DNA of 64,000 nt from Muribaculaceae bacterium (GTDB lineage Bacteria > Bacteroidota > Bacteroidia > Bacteroidales > Muribaculaceae), in contig JAGASI010000023.1 of NCBI GenBank assembly GCA_017621845.1, forward strand, positions 1-64,000, in the 5' to 3' direction. Position 1 is the first letter of the stretch. The number at the start of each line of letters is the position of its first letter. The notes beneath the pieces were generated by a model. The model had not been told where the DNA came from. It was given only the letters and a program-made list of their open reading frames with translations, and ran no database searches. The position numbers were made by a program, and so were the translations under genes. Shown piece after piece: positions 42,382 through 51,469 of this stretch.

Positions 42382-43029
42382 ATGAAGTGGAGTGACCAAG
42401 CATGGGCCGCAGCATCCCATATTATTGAAAAAATCAAGCAACATCCGTTTCTATTGAAACTTGCCGACGGGACTCTTCCTGTCAGATGTTTTCATCAGTA
42501 TATTAGCCAAGACCGACTATATCTTGAAAGTTATACCCGAGTGCTTGCACACATCGCATCGCGGCTACCCGAGATGGAGGATGTCAACTCATTTTTAAAA
42601 TTTGCATTAGACGGCGTGGCTGTAGAAAAAGCCCTGCATGAAAAATTTAATCCCGACGTCAACGCTGTCAAGTCTGAGGCATGTGAATTTTACACTTCCT
42701 ATTTAATGGCTCGTTACGGGGATGATATAGCTATTGAAACAGCTTCGGTATTACCCTGTTTTTGGGTTTACCTCCAAGTCGGGAAATATATACTCTCAAT
42801 AGCTCATCTTGAAAATAATCCCTATAGCGAGTGGATTAAAACATATTCCGACCCGGAATTTGAGAGTAGCACACTGAAAGCAATTGAGATATGTGACCGG
42901 CTCGCCGATAATACAACTGATAATGTCAGGAAAGAGATGACCCGCGTTTTTGTCTCCTGCACCCACCTTGAGTGGCTTTTCTGGAATTCGGCTTACAGTA
43001 TAGTAACAAATGAAGAACATATAAAATAA
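42382..43029 (+). CDS. tenA: TenA-family thiaminase II / aminopyrimidine aminohydrolase
   Basis: A 215-residue all-helical TenA protein that salvages pyrimidine from thiamine breakdown products (formylaminopyrimidine or aminomethylpyrimidine to HMP). The catalytic cysteine is seen in SVLPCFWVYLQ, which matches the LPC(Y/F)W motif; conserved are also FHQYISQDRLYLESYTRVLA and the C-terminal HLEWLFWNSAY. It overlaps nothing and starts 5 bases past the methyltransferase. With thiD it can supply HMP-PP by salvage. Confidence 0.92.
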   Translation: MKWSDQAWAAASHIIEKIKQHPFLLKLADGTLPVRCFHQYISQDRLYLESYTRVLAHIASRLPEMEDVNSFLKFALDGVAVEKALHEKFNPDVNAVKSEACEFYTSYLMARYGDDIAIETASVLPCFWVYLQVGKYILSIAHLENNPYSEWIKTYSDPEFESSTLKAIEICDRLADNTTDNVRKEMTRVFVSCTHLEWLFWNSAYSIVTNEEHIK

Positions 43030-43048
43030 CCGATAATTACTGTCATTC

Positions 43049-43864
43049 ATGAAAAAATATAATATTGCATTAACCATTGCCGGCAGTGACCCCTCAGGAG
43101 GGGCAGGCATGCAGGCCGACCTAAAAACATTCTCGGCATTAGGAGTATATGGGGCCTCGGCCATCGTCGCGCTGGTAGATGAAAACACTCAGGGCGTTTA
43201 TGGCGTACACCCCGTGCCGGCTGAATTTGTGGCCGGACAGATACGCTCGGTAATTGATGATATTGGAGTGGACGCCGTTAAAATCGGTATGTTGCACGAC
43301 TCGGAACTAATCCGCACTGTCAAATCCACCCTCTCACAATATCCCGATGTGCGTAACATCGTCCTTGACCCTGTAATGGTAGCGACTTCGGGCGATTCGC
43401 TTTTGTTGCCGGAGGCTGTCGCCACACTTCGAGCTGAATTGATACCTTATAGTCGGGTAATTACACCTAATCTACCAGAAGCATCTCTTCTATTGGGCGA
43501 AACCATCGACCACCAGGATCAACTTGAAGATGCAGCTATCGCTTTATCAAAAATATCAGGAAACATCTCCGTCATGATTAAGGCAGGCCACTTGGAGAAT
43601 AATCTGCTTGTTGACATTTTCTATAATGCCGAGACCGGGAACATCACGCGGCTATCGTCGCCTAAAGTTGACACTGTCAACACCCACGGCACCGGTTGTA
43701 CACTATCTTCGGCAATTGCCTCTTACCTTGCCAAGGGATTTCCATTGGATGATGCTGTCATATCAGCCAAAAATTACCTCAGGCAAGCTATTGTTGATGG
43801 AGCCGCTTATTCAATAGGCAGGGGTCATGGCCCGGTAAACCATTTCCATGCATTATGGGACTAA
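43049..43864 (+). CDS. thiD: Hydroxymethylpyrimidine / HMP-phosphate kinase ThiD
   Basis: A 271-residue ribokinase-fold enzyme phosphorylating HMP twice to HMP-PP. The start has ALTIAGSDPSGGAGMQADLK, then VDAVKIGMLHD, VLDPVMVATSGD, TPNLPEASLLLG and the anion-hole motif VNTHGTGCTLSSAIA with catalytic context. Length is usual. Last gene of the riboswitch-controlled operon. In the N-terminal substrate loop it has IVALVDENTQGV where many relatives have ALTAQNT, a minor change. Confidence 0.95.
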   Translation: MKKYNIALTIAGSDPSGGAGMQADLKTFSALGVYGASAIVALVDENTQGVYGVHPVPAEFVAGQIRSVIDDIGVDAVKIGMLHDSELIRTVKSTLSQYPDVRNIVLDPVMVATSGDSLLLPEAVATLRAELIPYSRVITPNLPEASLLLGETIDHQDQLEDAAIALSKISGNISVMIKAGHLENNLLVDIFYNAETGNITRLSSPKVDTVNTHGTGCTLSSAIASYLAKGFPLDDAVISAKNYLRQAIVDGAAYSIGRGHGPVNHFHALWD

Positions 43865-43922
43865 TATTTTAACGAACAATAATATATAGCCTCAAAATGT
43901 CCTCTGTATGAATAATATTGAT

Positions 43923-43930
43923 TAACTTTG
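43923..43930 (+). promoter_or_regulatory. Candidate -7 element of the pepT-miaA unit
   Basis: TAACTTTG, an exact TAnnTTTG, 67 bases before the pepT start; the -33 box is not clear. Confidence 0.45.
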
Positions 43931-43996
43931 TGGGACAAAGGAGACTGCTCTCCTAATTTCTGTTTTGATATTTAACCTCAAAATATAACCATACTC

Positions 43997-45223
43997 ATGA
44001 ACGTAGTAGACCGATTTCTACAGTACGTCAAATTTGACACTCAGAGTGACGAATTGACCAACATGACACCATCGACACCGGGTCAGATGATTTTTGCCCA
44101 ATTCCTTGAGAAAGAATTAACCGACCTGGGACTGAGCGACATATCGCTTGATGAAAATGGCTACCTCATGGCAACTCTTCCCGGCAATGTTACGCCCGGC
44201 ACCGTCCCCACCATAGGTTTTATCGCCCATCTGGACACATCACCCGACATGTCGGGACATAATGTATCTCCTCGTATTGTCCAGAACTATGATGGAGGTG
44301 TCATTATCCTCAACCAGGACCTCAATATCCTATTGTCACCCGATGAATTTCCTGAGCTTAAGCATTATATCGGACAAGACCTTATTGTCACCGATGGCAC
44401 CACATTGTTAGGTGCCGATGACAAGGCCGGCATTGCCGAAATAATCAGTGCCGTGGCTTATCTGAAAGAGCATCCCGAGATTAAACATGGCGACATACGA
44501 GTGGCTTTCAATCCCGACGAAGAGATTGGGCTGGGAGCTCATAAGTTTGATGTTGATAAATTTGGTGCACAATGGGCCTACACGATGGATGGAGGAGAAG
44601 TTGGTGAATTGGAATATGAGAATTTCAATGCCGCCGTTGCTCGCGTGACATTTAACGGTCGCAACGTCCACCCCGGATATGCCAAGCATAAGATGATTAA
44701 CTCGATGCGCATTGCCAACCAGTTTGCTATAATGCTCCCTCGCTGGGAAACACCCGAGCATACCGAAGATTATGAAGGCTTCTATCATCTCGTTGGCATG
44801 GAAGGCACCGTCGAGAAAACAGTCTTGACATATATCATACGCGACCATGACCGCGATAGATTTGAGCGTCGCAAAAAAGAATTTGAGCACCTTGCACGTA
44901 AGATTAACCACGAATATCCCGGATGCTGTGTCCTCGACATCAAGGACCAATATTATAACATGCGTGAGAAAATCGAGCCGCTGATGTATATTATCGATAC
45001 AGCCGAGCAGGCGATGAAGAATTGTAACCTGACTCCCAAGGTAGTTCCCATACGAGGTGGTACAGATGGCGCTCAACTCTCGTTCAAGGGTCTCCCATGT
45101 CCCAATATCTTTGCCGGCGGTCTCAATTTTCACGGCCGGTATGAATACATCCCCATCCCCTCGATGGAAAAGGCTCGTGACGTCATCATCGAGATTGCAC
45201 GTCTGGTAGCTGAAAGGCAATGA
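43997..45223 (+). CDS. pepT: Peptidase T (tripeptide aminopeptidase)
   Basis: A 408-residue M20 metallopeptidase that removes N-terminal residues from tripeptides in the cytoplasm. Metal and catalytic motifs are IAHLDTSPD (His and catalytic Asp), [12 protein letters not shown] (bridging Asp), [10 protein letters not shown] (catalytic Glu pair), [10 protein letters not shown], and the C-terminal [11 protein letters not shown] histidine. Length and motif order match PepT. Its stop overlaps the miaA start by four bases (ATGA). Confidence 0.96.
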   Translation: MNVVDRFLQYVKFDTQSDELTNMTPSTPGQMIFAQFLEKELTDLGLSDISLDENGYLMATLPGNVTPGTVPTIGFIAHLDTSPDMSGHNVSPRIVQNYDGGVIILNQDLNILLSPDEFPELKHYIGQDLIVTDGTTLLGADDKAGIAEIISAVAYLKEHPEIKHGDIRVAFNPDEEIGLGAHKFDVDKFGAQWAYTMDGGEVGELEYENFNAAVARVTFNGRNVHPGYAKHKMINSMRIANQFAIMLPRWETPEHTEDYEGFYHLVGMEGTVEKTVLTYIIRDHDRDRFERRKKEFEHLARKINHEYPGCCVLDIKDQYYNMREKIEPLMYIIDTAEQAMKNCNLTPKVVPIRGGTDGAQLSFKGLPCPNIFAGGLNFHGRYEYIPIPSMEKARDVIIEIARLVAERQ

Positions 45224-46128
45224 CCTATCCTACAGTTATCGTTATTACCGGAGCCACGGCTTCGGGCAAGAGTGCTCTTGCCCTGGACGTGGCTCAGGCT
45301 CTTAATTGTGATATAATTTCGGCCGACTCACGTCAGATCTACCGAGGTATACCCATCACCACAGCTGCCCCCTCGTCTGACGATCTCTCTCGGGTGAGAC
45401 ATCACTTTGTCGAGACTCTTAATCTGGATGAATACTACTCAGCCTCGCGATTTGAAGAAGAAGTGATGCAACTGCTGCCATTGTTGGCGCGCACATCACC
45501 ATACGTGGTAGTGTGTGGTGGATCAATGATGTATATTGATGCGTTTCTCAATGGCATTGATGAGATGCCCACGGTAACAACCGAGGTGAGAGAGCGGGTG
45601 CTGGGAATGTATCGTGACCTGGGCATGGAGGGTCTATTGGCTGTATTACAGATCTCAGACCCCGTGACCTATAATCGGATAGACCGTGCCAATACCCGGC
45701 GTGTTATCCATGCACTGGAAATCACTATCCAAGCCGGTGTTCCATATTCATCGCTATGTACCAATTCAGTAAAAAAGCGTCCTTTCAGGTCTTTCAAATT
45801 TATGATTGACCATCAGCGTGAAATACTATTTGACCGTATCAACCGACGAGTGGATAAAATGGTCGATATGGGAATGGAACAGGAAGCACGCTCGGTGTAC
45901 CACCTCAGGCATCTCAATTCGCTTAACACTGTAGGTTTTAAAGAATGGTTCAGCCACTTTGATGGCCTTATAGACCGGGAGACAACGATTGCACGTATTG
46001 CCAAAAATACACGTGTCTACGCCAAAAAACAACTTACATGGCTTGCCCGAGACCCTGATATTATTCATCTTGACCCTGACACTGATATGATGACTCGTAT
46101 TCTGTCATTTTGTAATCCAATGTTATGA
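45220..46128 (+). CDS. miaA: tRNA dimethylallyltransferase MiaA
   Basis: A 302-residue enzyme adding the isopentenyl group to A37 of tRNAs that read UNN codons. P-loop [28 protein letters not shown] (substrate binding), [16 protein letters not shown], and the C-terminal [15 protein letters not shown] are typical. A little short in the C-terminal part compared with E. coli (316). Coupled by four-base overlaps to pepT before and the hydrolase gene after. Bacteroidetes may have two MiaA copies; this one has all motifs. Confidence 0.95.
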   Translation: MTYPTVIVITGATASGKSALALDVAQALNCDIISADSRQIYRGIPITTAAPSSDDLSRVRHHFVETLNLDEYYSASRFEEEVMQLLPLLARTSPYVVVCGGSMMYIDAFLNGIDEMPTVTTEVRERVLGMYRDLGMEGLLAVLQISDPVTYNRIDRANTRRVIHALEITIQAGVPYSSLCTNSVKKRPFRSFKFMIDHQREILFDRINRRVDKMVDMGMEQEARSVYHLRHLNSLNTVGFKEWFSHFDGLIDRETTIARIAKNTRVYAKKQLTWLARDPDIIHLDPDTDMMTRILSFCNPML

Positions 46129-47249
46129 AAGCCCTACATAAACTCGTCGTGTTATCCTCACTGTTAACGCCCTCAACAATTATGGCCACGAGCCTTGATG
46201 ATTGCCTTGTGTCTTATCTCAACACCCGATATGGAGATACAACCCACAGCCCGGGGGCTGCGGTCATTATCGCCAAAGGTGATTCAATTATCACCGAATA
46301 TTACACCGGAATTGCCGATATGCAGACAGGGCGTAAAATAGGGCCTGAAACAACTTTTAATATCGCGTCAGTATCCAAGCAGTTTACAGTAACGGCATTG
46401 TTGAAATGTGCCTCGGATTCGCTTGTCGACATAGACTCTCCGATGAGTGACTTTGTACCCTATACGGCTGATTTCTGGCACACTGTCACTCCTCGGCATC
46501 TTGCATCTCAATCCTCGGGAATACCAGATGCTCGCGACCGCTCGAGCCATGAAGCATGTGTGTATGCCACCGACGAGATTTCCAAATCTTATTTCCCTCT
46601 GGTAAAATCAACATTGTTTACTCCGGGTTCGGCATACGATTATGTTAATCCAACGTTTATTCTTTTGGCCGATATTGTCAGCAAGGTGTCGGGAATTGAT
46701 TTCTTCAAATATCAGCAGGACAACATCTTTACACCGGCAGGGATGAACAATACCTATTACTTTGATCCCTGTCATACACCATTAGTCCAGTCTCATGCCT
46801 ATGCTCCTGACAGTTTGGGGGCATGGCATGAATATGACTATGGCGAGGAGACATTTTTTGCTACACGTCCCGATGGAGGCATATACTCCACAGCCCGTGA
46901 CATGCTCGCCTGGGAAAAAGCTCTGGCCGATGGATTGATATTATCTCCCCGGTGGCGCGACATGGCATACACTCCTCATACTGATGTCGCATCGAGTCGA
47001 TGGTGTGATTACCAACAGCGGCCTTATACCTGGTATGGATTAGGATGGTTTATACATGCCTTGCCGGGACGGCCTCGTAAAGTATTTCACACCGGTGACA
47101 ATGGTGGCTACCAGGCTTATGTGTGTAAATATCCGGCCGATGACCTGCGTGTCATTGTTCTTGAAAATCGCCATGACCTCGACCGATGGTCACTCGCCAC
47201 TGACATTGAGAATATACTTATCAATGCCGGTATACTGACTGCCGATTAG
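46125..47249 (+). CDS. Serine hydrolase of the beta-lactamase/DD-peptidase (class C) family
   Basis: A 374-residue exported protein (signal peptide about 1-20). The nucleophile motif SVSK is in NIASVSKQFTVTALL, the second motif is YVN (SAYDYVNPTFILLAD) and the third is replaced by HTGDNGGY, common in esterase/peptidase members. Probably a periplasmic D-peptidase or esterase rather than a drug-inactivating beta-lactamase. Coupled to miaA by a 4-base overlap; its stop faces the trpB-like stop five bases away. Confidence 0.88.
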   Translation: MKALHKLVVLSSLLTPSTIMATSLDDCLVSYLNTRYGDTTHSPGAAVIIAKGDSIITEYYTGIADMQTGRKIGPETTFNIASVSKQFTVTALLKCASDSLVDIDSPMSDFVPYTADFWHTVTPRHLASQSSGIPDARDRSSHEACVYATDEISKSYFPLVKSTLFTPGSAYDYVNPTFILLADIVSKVSGIDFFKYQQDNIFTPAGMNNTYYFDPCHTPLVQSHAYAPDSLGAWHEYDYGEETFFATRPDGGIYSTARDMLAWEKALADGLILSPRWRDMAYTPHTDVASSRWCDYQQRPYTWYGLGWFIHALPGRPRKVFHTGDNGGYQAYVCKYPADDLRVIVLENRHDLDRWSLATDIENILINAGILTAD

Positions 47250-47254
47250 GACCT

Positions 47255-48646
47255 TCATTTAGGAGCATTACCCGGTTGAGGTACAGGAGAAGCTTCAAGG
47301 TTGACCTTGATATCCTCGTCGGTCAAGGAATAGTTAACCAAGTTTCCGGCAAGATATTGGTCATAGGAAGACATGTCAATAAGACCGTGACCCGAAAGAT
47401 TAAAAAGTATAACTTTTTCTTCACCGGTTTCTTTACATTTGAGAGCTTCCCTGATGGTGGCGGCGATTGCATGGCACGATTCAGGGGCCGGGATTATTCC
47501 CTCGGCGCGGGCAAATAATGTACCTGACTTAAATGATTCGAGTTGATTTATATCTACAGCCTCCATAAGCCCGTCCTTAAGCAACTGGGATACAATAACA
47601 CCGGCGCCATGGTAACGTAACCCTCCTGCATGGATATTGGCCGGAGCAAAATTGTGACCGAGTGTAAACATCGGCAACAGCGGAGTATAACCCGCCTCGT
47701 CGCCAAAGTCATATTGAAATACTCCACGGGTGAGTTTGGGACATGATGCCGGCTCGGCTGCTATGAAGCGTGTTTGTTTGGGGGCCACACCCTCATAGCG
47801 GTGGCGCATAAAAGGAAAGGCTATGCCACCAAAATTTGATCCGCCACCAAAGCAAGCTATAACCATGTCGGGGTATTCACCTGCCATTTCCATCTGTTTC
47901 TCAGCCTCGAGACCTATGATAGTTTGATGCAGTGTTACATGGGAGAGTACCGAGCCAAGAGTATATTTGCAATTTGGTGTAGTGCGAGCCAGTTCTACAG
48001 CCTCACTGATAGCTGTGCCAAGCGATCCCTGGTGATGAGGATTGGCGGTAAGTATATCCTTGCCGGCACGGGTTGACATTGAGGGTGAGGGTGTCACCTG
48101 TGCACCAAAAGTCTGCATTATGCTACGACGATAGGGTTTCTGCTCATACGATATTTTGACCTGATAGACGGCAGCCTCAAGTCCAAACAGGCTTGCGGCA
48201 TAGGCCAATGAGGCACCCCACTGTCCGGCACCGGTCTCGGTGGTGACATTTGTCACGCCCTCTTTTTTGCAATAATAAGCCTGAGGTATTGCCGAATTAA
48301 GTTTATGTGAGCCCATAGGACTCACGCTCTCGTTCTTAAAATAAATATGAGCCGGTGTCCCTAACGCTTTTTCAAGTCCGGTTGCTCTCACCAAAGGGGT
48401 CGAGCGGTAAAATTTGTACATCTCTCTCACTTCATCCGGGATATCAATCCAGCGGTCGGTCTGATTTAGCTCCTGACGAGATAACTCTTCAGAAAAAATA
48501 GGATATAAATCCTCGGCCTTCAGTGGCTCTCCGGTTCCCGGATTGAGTGGTGGCATGGGTTTGTTGACCATATCGGCCTGTATGTTATACCATCTGCGTG
48601 GAATATCGTTTTCGTCTAATAGATAACGTTTTTTGTCTTGTGCCAT
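47255..48646 (-). CDS. trpB: TrpB2-type tryptophan synthase beta chain
   Basis: A 463-residue PLP enzyme of the TrpB2 (TIGR01415) branch, which makes tryptophan from indole and serine and is longer than TrpB1. The PLP lysine is in GSHKLNSAIPQAYY, with TETGAGQWGASLAYA, the phosphate loop ACFGGGSNFGG and the ISEAVELART region. TrpB2 proteins often act without TrpA, salvaging free indole; no other trp genes are near. It has a full-consensus promoter at 48685-48716 and is transcribed alone. Confidence 0.93.
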   Translation of the reverse strand: MAQDKKRYLLDENDIPRRWYNIQADMVNKPMPPLNPGTGEPLKAEDLYPIFSEELSRQELNQTDRWIDIPDEVREMYKFYRSTPLVRATGLEKALGTPAHIYFKNESVSPMGSHKLNSAIPQAYYCKKEGVTNVTTETGAGQWGASLAYAASLFGLEAAVYQVKISYEQKPYRRSIMQTFGAQVTPSPSMSTRAGKDILTANPHHQGSLGTAISEAVELARTTPNCKYTLGSVLSHVTLHQTIIGLEAEKQMEMAGEYPDMVIACFGGGSNFGGIAFPFMRHRYEGVAPKQTRFIAAEPASCPKLTRGVFQYDFGDEAGYTPLLPMFTLGHNFAPANIHAGGLRYHGAGVIVSQLLKDGLMEAVDINQLESFKSGTLFARAEGIIPAPESCHAIAATIREALKCKETGEEKVILFNLSGHGLIDMSSYDQYLAGNLVNYSLTDEDIKVNLEASPVPQPGNAPK

Positions 48647-48684
48647 AATTGTAATTATTATGAAGGTTTAAAAGTATTGTTGCA

Positions 48685-48716
48685 CAAAAGTACTCACCGG
48701 TCTTGTGTTTGCCAAA
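48685..48716 (-). promoter_or_regulatory. Promoter of trpB2
   Basis: On the minus strand TTTG (48713-48716), 20-base spacer, TACTTTTG (48685-48692); full consensus, 39 bases before the start. The rest of the 394-base divergent interval 48647-49040 is A/T rich and shows only the -7 box for the phosphate transporter. Confidence 0.78.
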
Positions 48717-48942
48717 TTTTAAAGGTGAAAAAAATAACATGCTTTAATATGTCAACTATATTTTGGTTTTCTGTTTTATTTTAAAACATAAATAGCCTGA
48801 TTAGGGGTGATATATTAATAAAATATGATTGGGGTATTATCAGACATGCCTATTGACGTGTCCGGTGTGGATTTAGCGGATATTTCATCGGACTGAAATA
48901 TATTTGAAATATTAGCTTAATAACCATGAACTAATTTGCCGA

Positions 48943-48950
48943 TAACTTTG
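48943..48950 (+). promoter_or_regulatory. Candidate -7 element of the phosphate transporter gene
   Basis: TAACTTTG, an exact TAnnTTTG, 91 bases before the ATG at 49041; no TTTG at the usual distance. Confidence 0.45.
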
Positions 48951-49040
48951 TAGTGTAAAAAAACAATATGACTTTTAGTGGAATTCAAGCCTCATGATGG
49001 CTATATTATTTTATAGAAATTAAGCAATTAATATATATTT

Positions 49041-51326
49041 ATGGAATATATTTTTCTTGGCATCGTCATTTTCTTATTCTTGTTAGCAACTATAGACCTA
49101 TCAGTGGGAGTCAGTAATGATGCGGTCAACTTTCTTAATTCGGCCATCGGGTCTAAAACCGCCAAATTCAAGACTGTAATCATAGTGGCGTCTATCGGAA
49201 TATTCCTCGGGGCGGTAATGAGCAATGGCATGATGGAAATAGCTCGTCATGGGGTATTCCGACCCGAGCAGTTGTCATTATTTGATGTTATGTGTATCTT
49301 CACTGCAGTGATGGTCACTGAGATTATATTACTGGATGTATTTAACACATTGGGATTACCTACATCTACCACGGTGTCTATGGTATTCGGCTTGTTAGGC
49401 GCGGCATTCGCGGTATCACTGTTTAAAGTCTCGGCCGATAATACCGGATTGGGAATAGAGGATATACTTAACAGTGAGAAAGCATTAACAATGATTGTGG
49501 GAATCTTTCTATCGGTTGGTATTGCGTTCTTCTTTGGCACTGTGGTACAGTATCTGTCCCGCTTATGGTTCTCTTTTAACTATCGTAAGGGGTTGACTTG
49601 GAAGATTGGTATGTTTGGTGGTATCTCCATCACTGCTATAGTATACTTCTTATTGGTAAAAGGGGCCAAGGAACTGCAATTCATGACGCCTGAGGTTAAA
49701 GAATGGATAGCATCAAATACCACGATGATAATATGTTCCTGCCTGATATTCTTTACACTACTATGTCAACTGTTACATTATCTCAAGATTAACGTTTTCA
49801 AGGTGATAGTTCTCACTGGTACTTTCGCTTTGGCCATGGCATTTGCAGGCAATGACTTGGTCAACTTTATCGGTGTGCCACTCGCCGGGCTGTCTTCCTA
49901 TCAGGATTGGTCGTCTAATGGAGGTGGTGACCCTCAAACATTTATGATGAATTCTCTAAATGGGCCCTCCAATACATCAGCGATATTTCTTGTTGTGGCG
50001 GGCGTGATTATGGTGATATCGTTGGCCATTTCCAAAAAAGCACGTAAAGTAGTGGAAACCTCGGTTAATCTGTCACGCCAAGACGGTGGTGACGAAATGT
50101 TCGGGTCTTCAAGAATTGCACGTCGGCTCGTGCGTATGGCCATAGATTTCTCAGAGTGGGTGGTGAGCCACACCCCTCAAAAGGTCAGGGCTTGGACAGC
50201 CCGTAAGTTGGATACCAACGAGGTTATTCTTGAGCACAATGCTGCATTTGATTTGGTGAGAGCGTCTATAAACCTTGTTCTTGCCGGAGCTCTGATAGCC
50301 CTTGGAACATCCCTGAAATTACCATTGTCAACTACCTATGTCACATTTATGGTTGCGATGGGTACATCTCTTGCCGACCGGGCATGGGGCCGCGAGAGTG
50401 CTGTATTCCGTATTACAGGGGTTATCTCGGTAATCGGTGGATGGTTTATCACTGCGGGTGCCGCCTTTGTTGGCGCCGCCCTGGTGGTCTCGGTAATGCA
50501 CGTTGGCGGCACGCCGGCTATAATTATATGTGCCATAGTGGCTATAATAATAATCGTGCGCAACAACATCCACCGCCACAGTGAAGAAGAAAAAGAGGAA
50601 AGCACACTGTTCCAGACTATAATCGCCACTAAAGACCCTCAGAAATCGTGGGAGCTATTGAAGGTGTACATTGTTAATAATGAGGTGGAGTTTTTACAAT
50701 TTGTAGGTGAGATGCAGCGTTCTACTGCCGAGGGGTTCTTCTCCGACAAGGCTTCGATGTTAAGTAAGGCTGTAAATTCGCTTGCTCGCTATAAATCGGT
50801 GCTTAAAAATAACCGTCGCAAGGCAACTCTGTGTCTCAAACAAGTACCACTCGAGGTATCAGTTGAGTACAGTACATGGTTTCATCTCATCAATAACGCC
50901 CAGATGTCGATGCTATATAATATGAGACGCATCGCCGAGGTGTGTCACGAGCATGTTGACAACAACTTTAATCCTCTACCTCAATGTGCGATTGATAAGG
51001 GACGTCCAATATGTGACGATGTAAATAACCTTATGAATGATACGTGTGAAGCTCTGGCGTCTCCGGCAAGTGCCGATATGAAGGCCCTGCGTCGCCGATG
51101 TGAAGAAATCAGGGATGCGATATCAACCGAGACTCGACGTATCTATGGCCACATGCGTCAACAGTCCAATGACCACATGTCAGTGATTTATGTATACCTC
51201 AATATGCTCCAGGAACAACAGGAATTGGTGGCATCACTGCGCAAACTCATACGTGCCAATATCAAGCTATCAATGGGTGCGGACACTCAGACTCGTATGC
51301 TTAATAAATTTGAAAAATATGCTTAA
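49041..51326 (+). CDS. PiT-family inorganic phosphate transporter with PhoU-like tail
   Basis: A 761-residue membrane protein. Two PHO4 signature repeats are seen: GVSNDAVNFLNSAIGSKTA near the N-terminus and AGNDLVNFIGVPLAG in the middle, each inside a set of helices (about 11-12 in all). The last ~230 residues are soluble and helical (LLKVYIVNNEVEFLQFVGEM and onward), like a PhoU domain fused to the carrier. It probably takes up phosphate with a cation; the PhoU-like part may control it. This long form is usual in Bacteroidales. No pho regulator is near. Confidence 0.9.
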   Translation: MEYIFLGIVIFLFLLATIDLSVGVSNDAVNFLNSAIGSKTAKFKTVIIVASIGIFLGAVMSNGMMEIARHGVFRPEQLSLFDVMCIFTAVMVTEIILLDVFNTLGLPTSTTVSMVFGLLGAAFAVSLFKVSADNTGLGIEDILNSEKALTMIVGIFLSVGIAFFFGTVVQYLSRLWFSFNYRKGLTWKIGMFGGISITAIVYFLLVKGAKELQFMTPEVKEWIASNTTMIICSCLIFFTLLCQLLHYLKINVFKVIVLTGTFALAMAFAGNDLVNFIGVPLAGLSSYQDWSSNGGGDPQTFMMNSLNGPSNTSAIFLVVAGVIMVISLAISKKARKVVETSVNLSRQDGGDEMFGSSRIARRLVRMAIDFSEWVVSHTPQKVRAWTARKLDTNEVILEHNAAFDLVRASINLVLAGALIALGTSLKLPLSTTYVTFMVAMGTSLADRAWGRESAVFRITGVISVIGGWFITAGAAFVGAALVVSVMHVGGTPAIIICAIVAIIIIVRNNIHRHSEEEKEESTLFQTIIATKDPQKSWELLKVYIVNNEVEFLQFVGEMQRSTAEGFFSDKASMLSKAVNSLARYKSVLKNNRRKATLCLKQVPLEVSVEYSTWFHLINNAQMSMLYNMRRIAEVCHEHVDNNFNPLPQCAIDKGRPICDDVNNLMNDTCEALASPASADMKALRRRCEEIRDAISTETRRIYGHMRQQSNDHMSVIYVYLNMLQEQQELVASLRKLIRANIKLSMGADTQTRMLNKFEKYA

Positions 51327-51416
51327 AGACCTTCTGTATATTTTACCTCTATAAGGGTTGGTGGTTAGAGACCATAAGTTGATGTTGGCTCTCTTTCGCC
51401 GGGCCCCGGTAGGTTA

Positions 51417-51448
51417 TTTGGTTGATTTGTGATTTTTTGTTACTTTTG
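51417..51448 (+). promoter_or_regulatory. Promoter of the parC operon
   Basis: TTTG (51417-51420), 20-base spacer, TACTTTTG (51441-51448). Start codon at 51470, so the leader is only about 15-20 bases; this also decides the start in favour of 51470. Confidence 0.82.
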
Positions 51449-51469
51449 TGTGGATTAACAAAAACAACC

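Noticed and set aside
46125..47249. Antibiotic-resistance beta-lactamase
   Set aside because: The third motif is HTGDNGGY rather than KTG, and the gene is coupled to miaA; a peptidase or esterase role is more likely.
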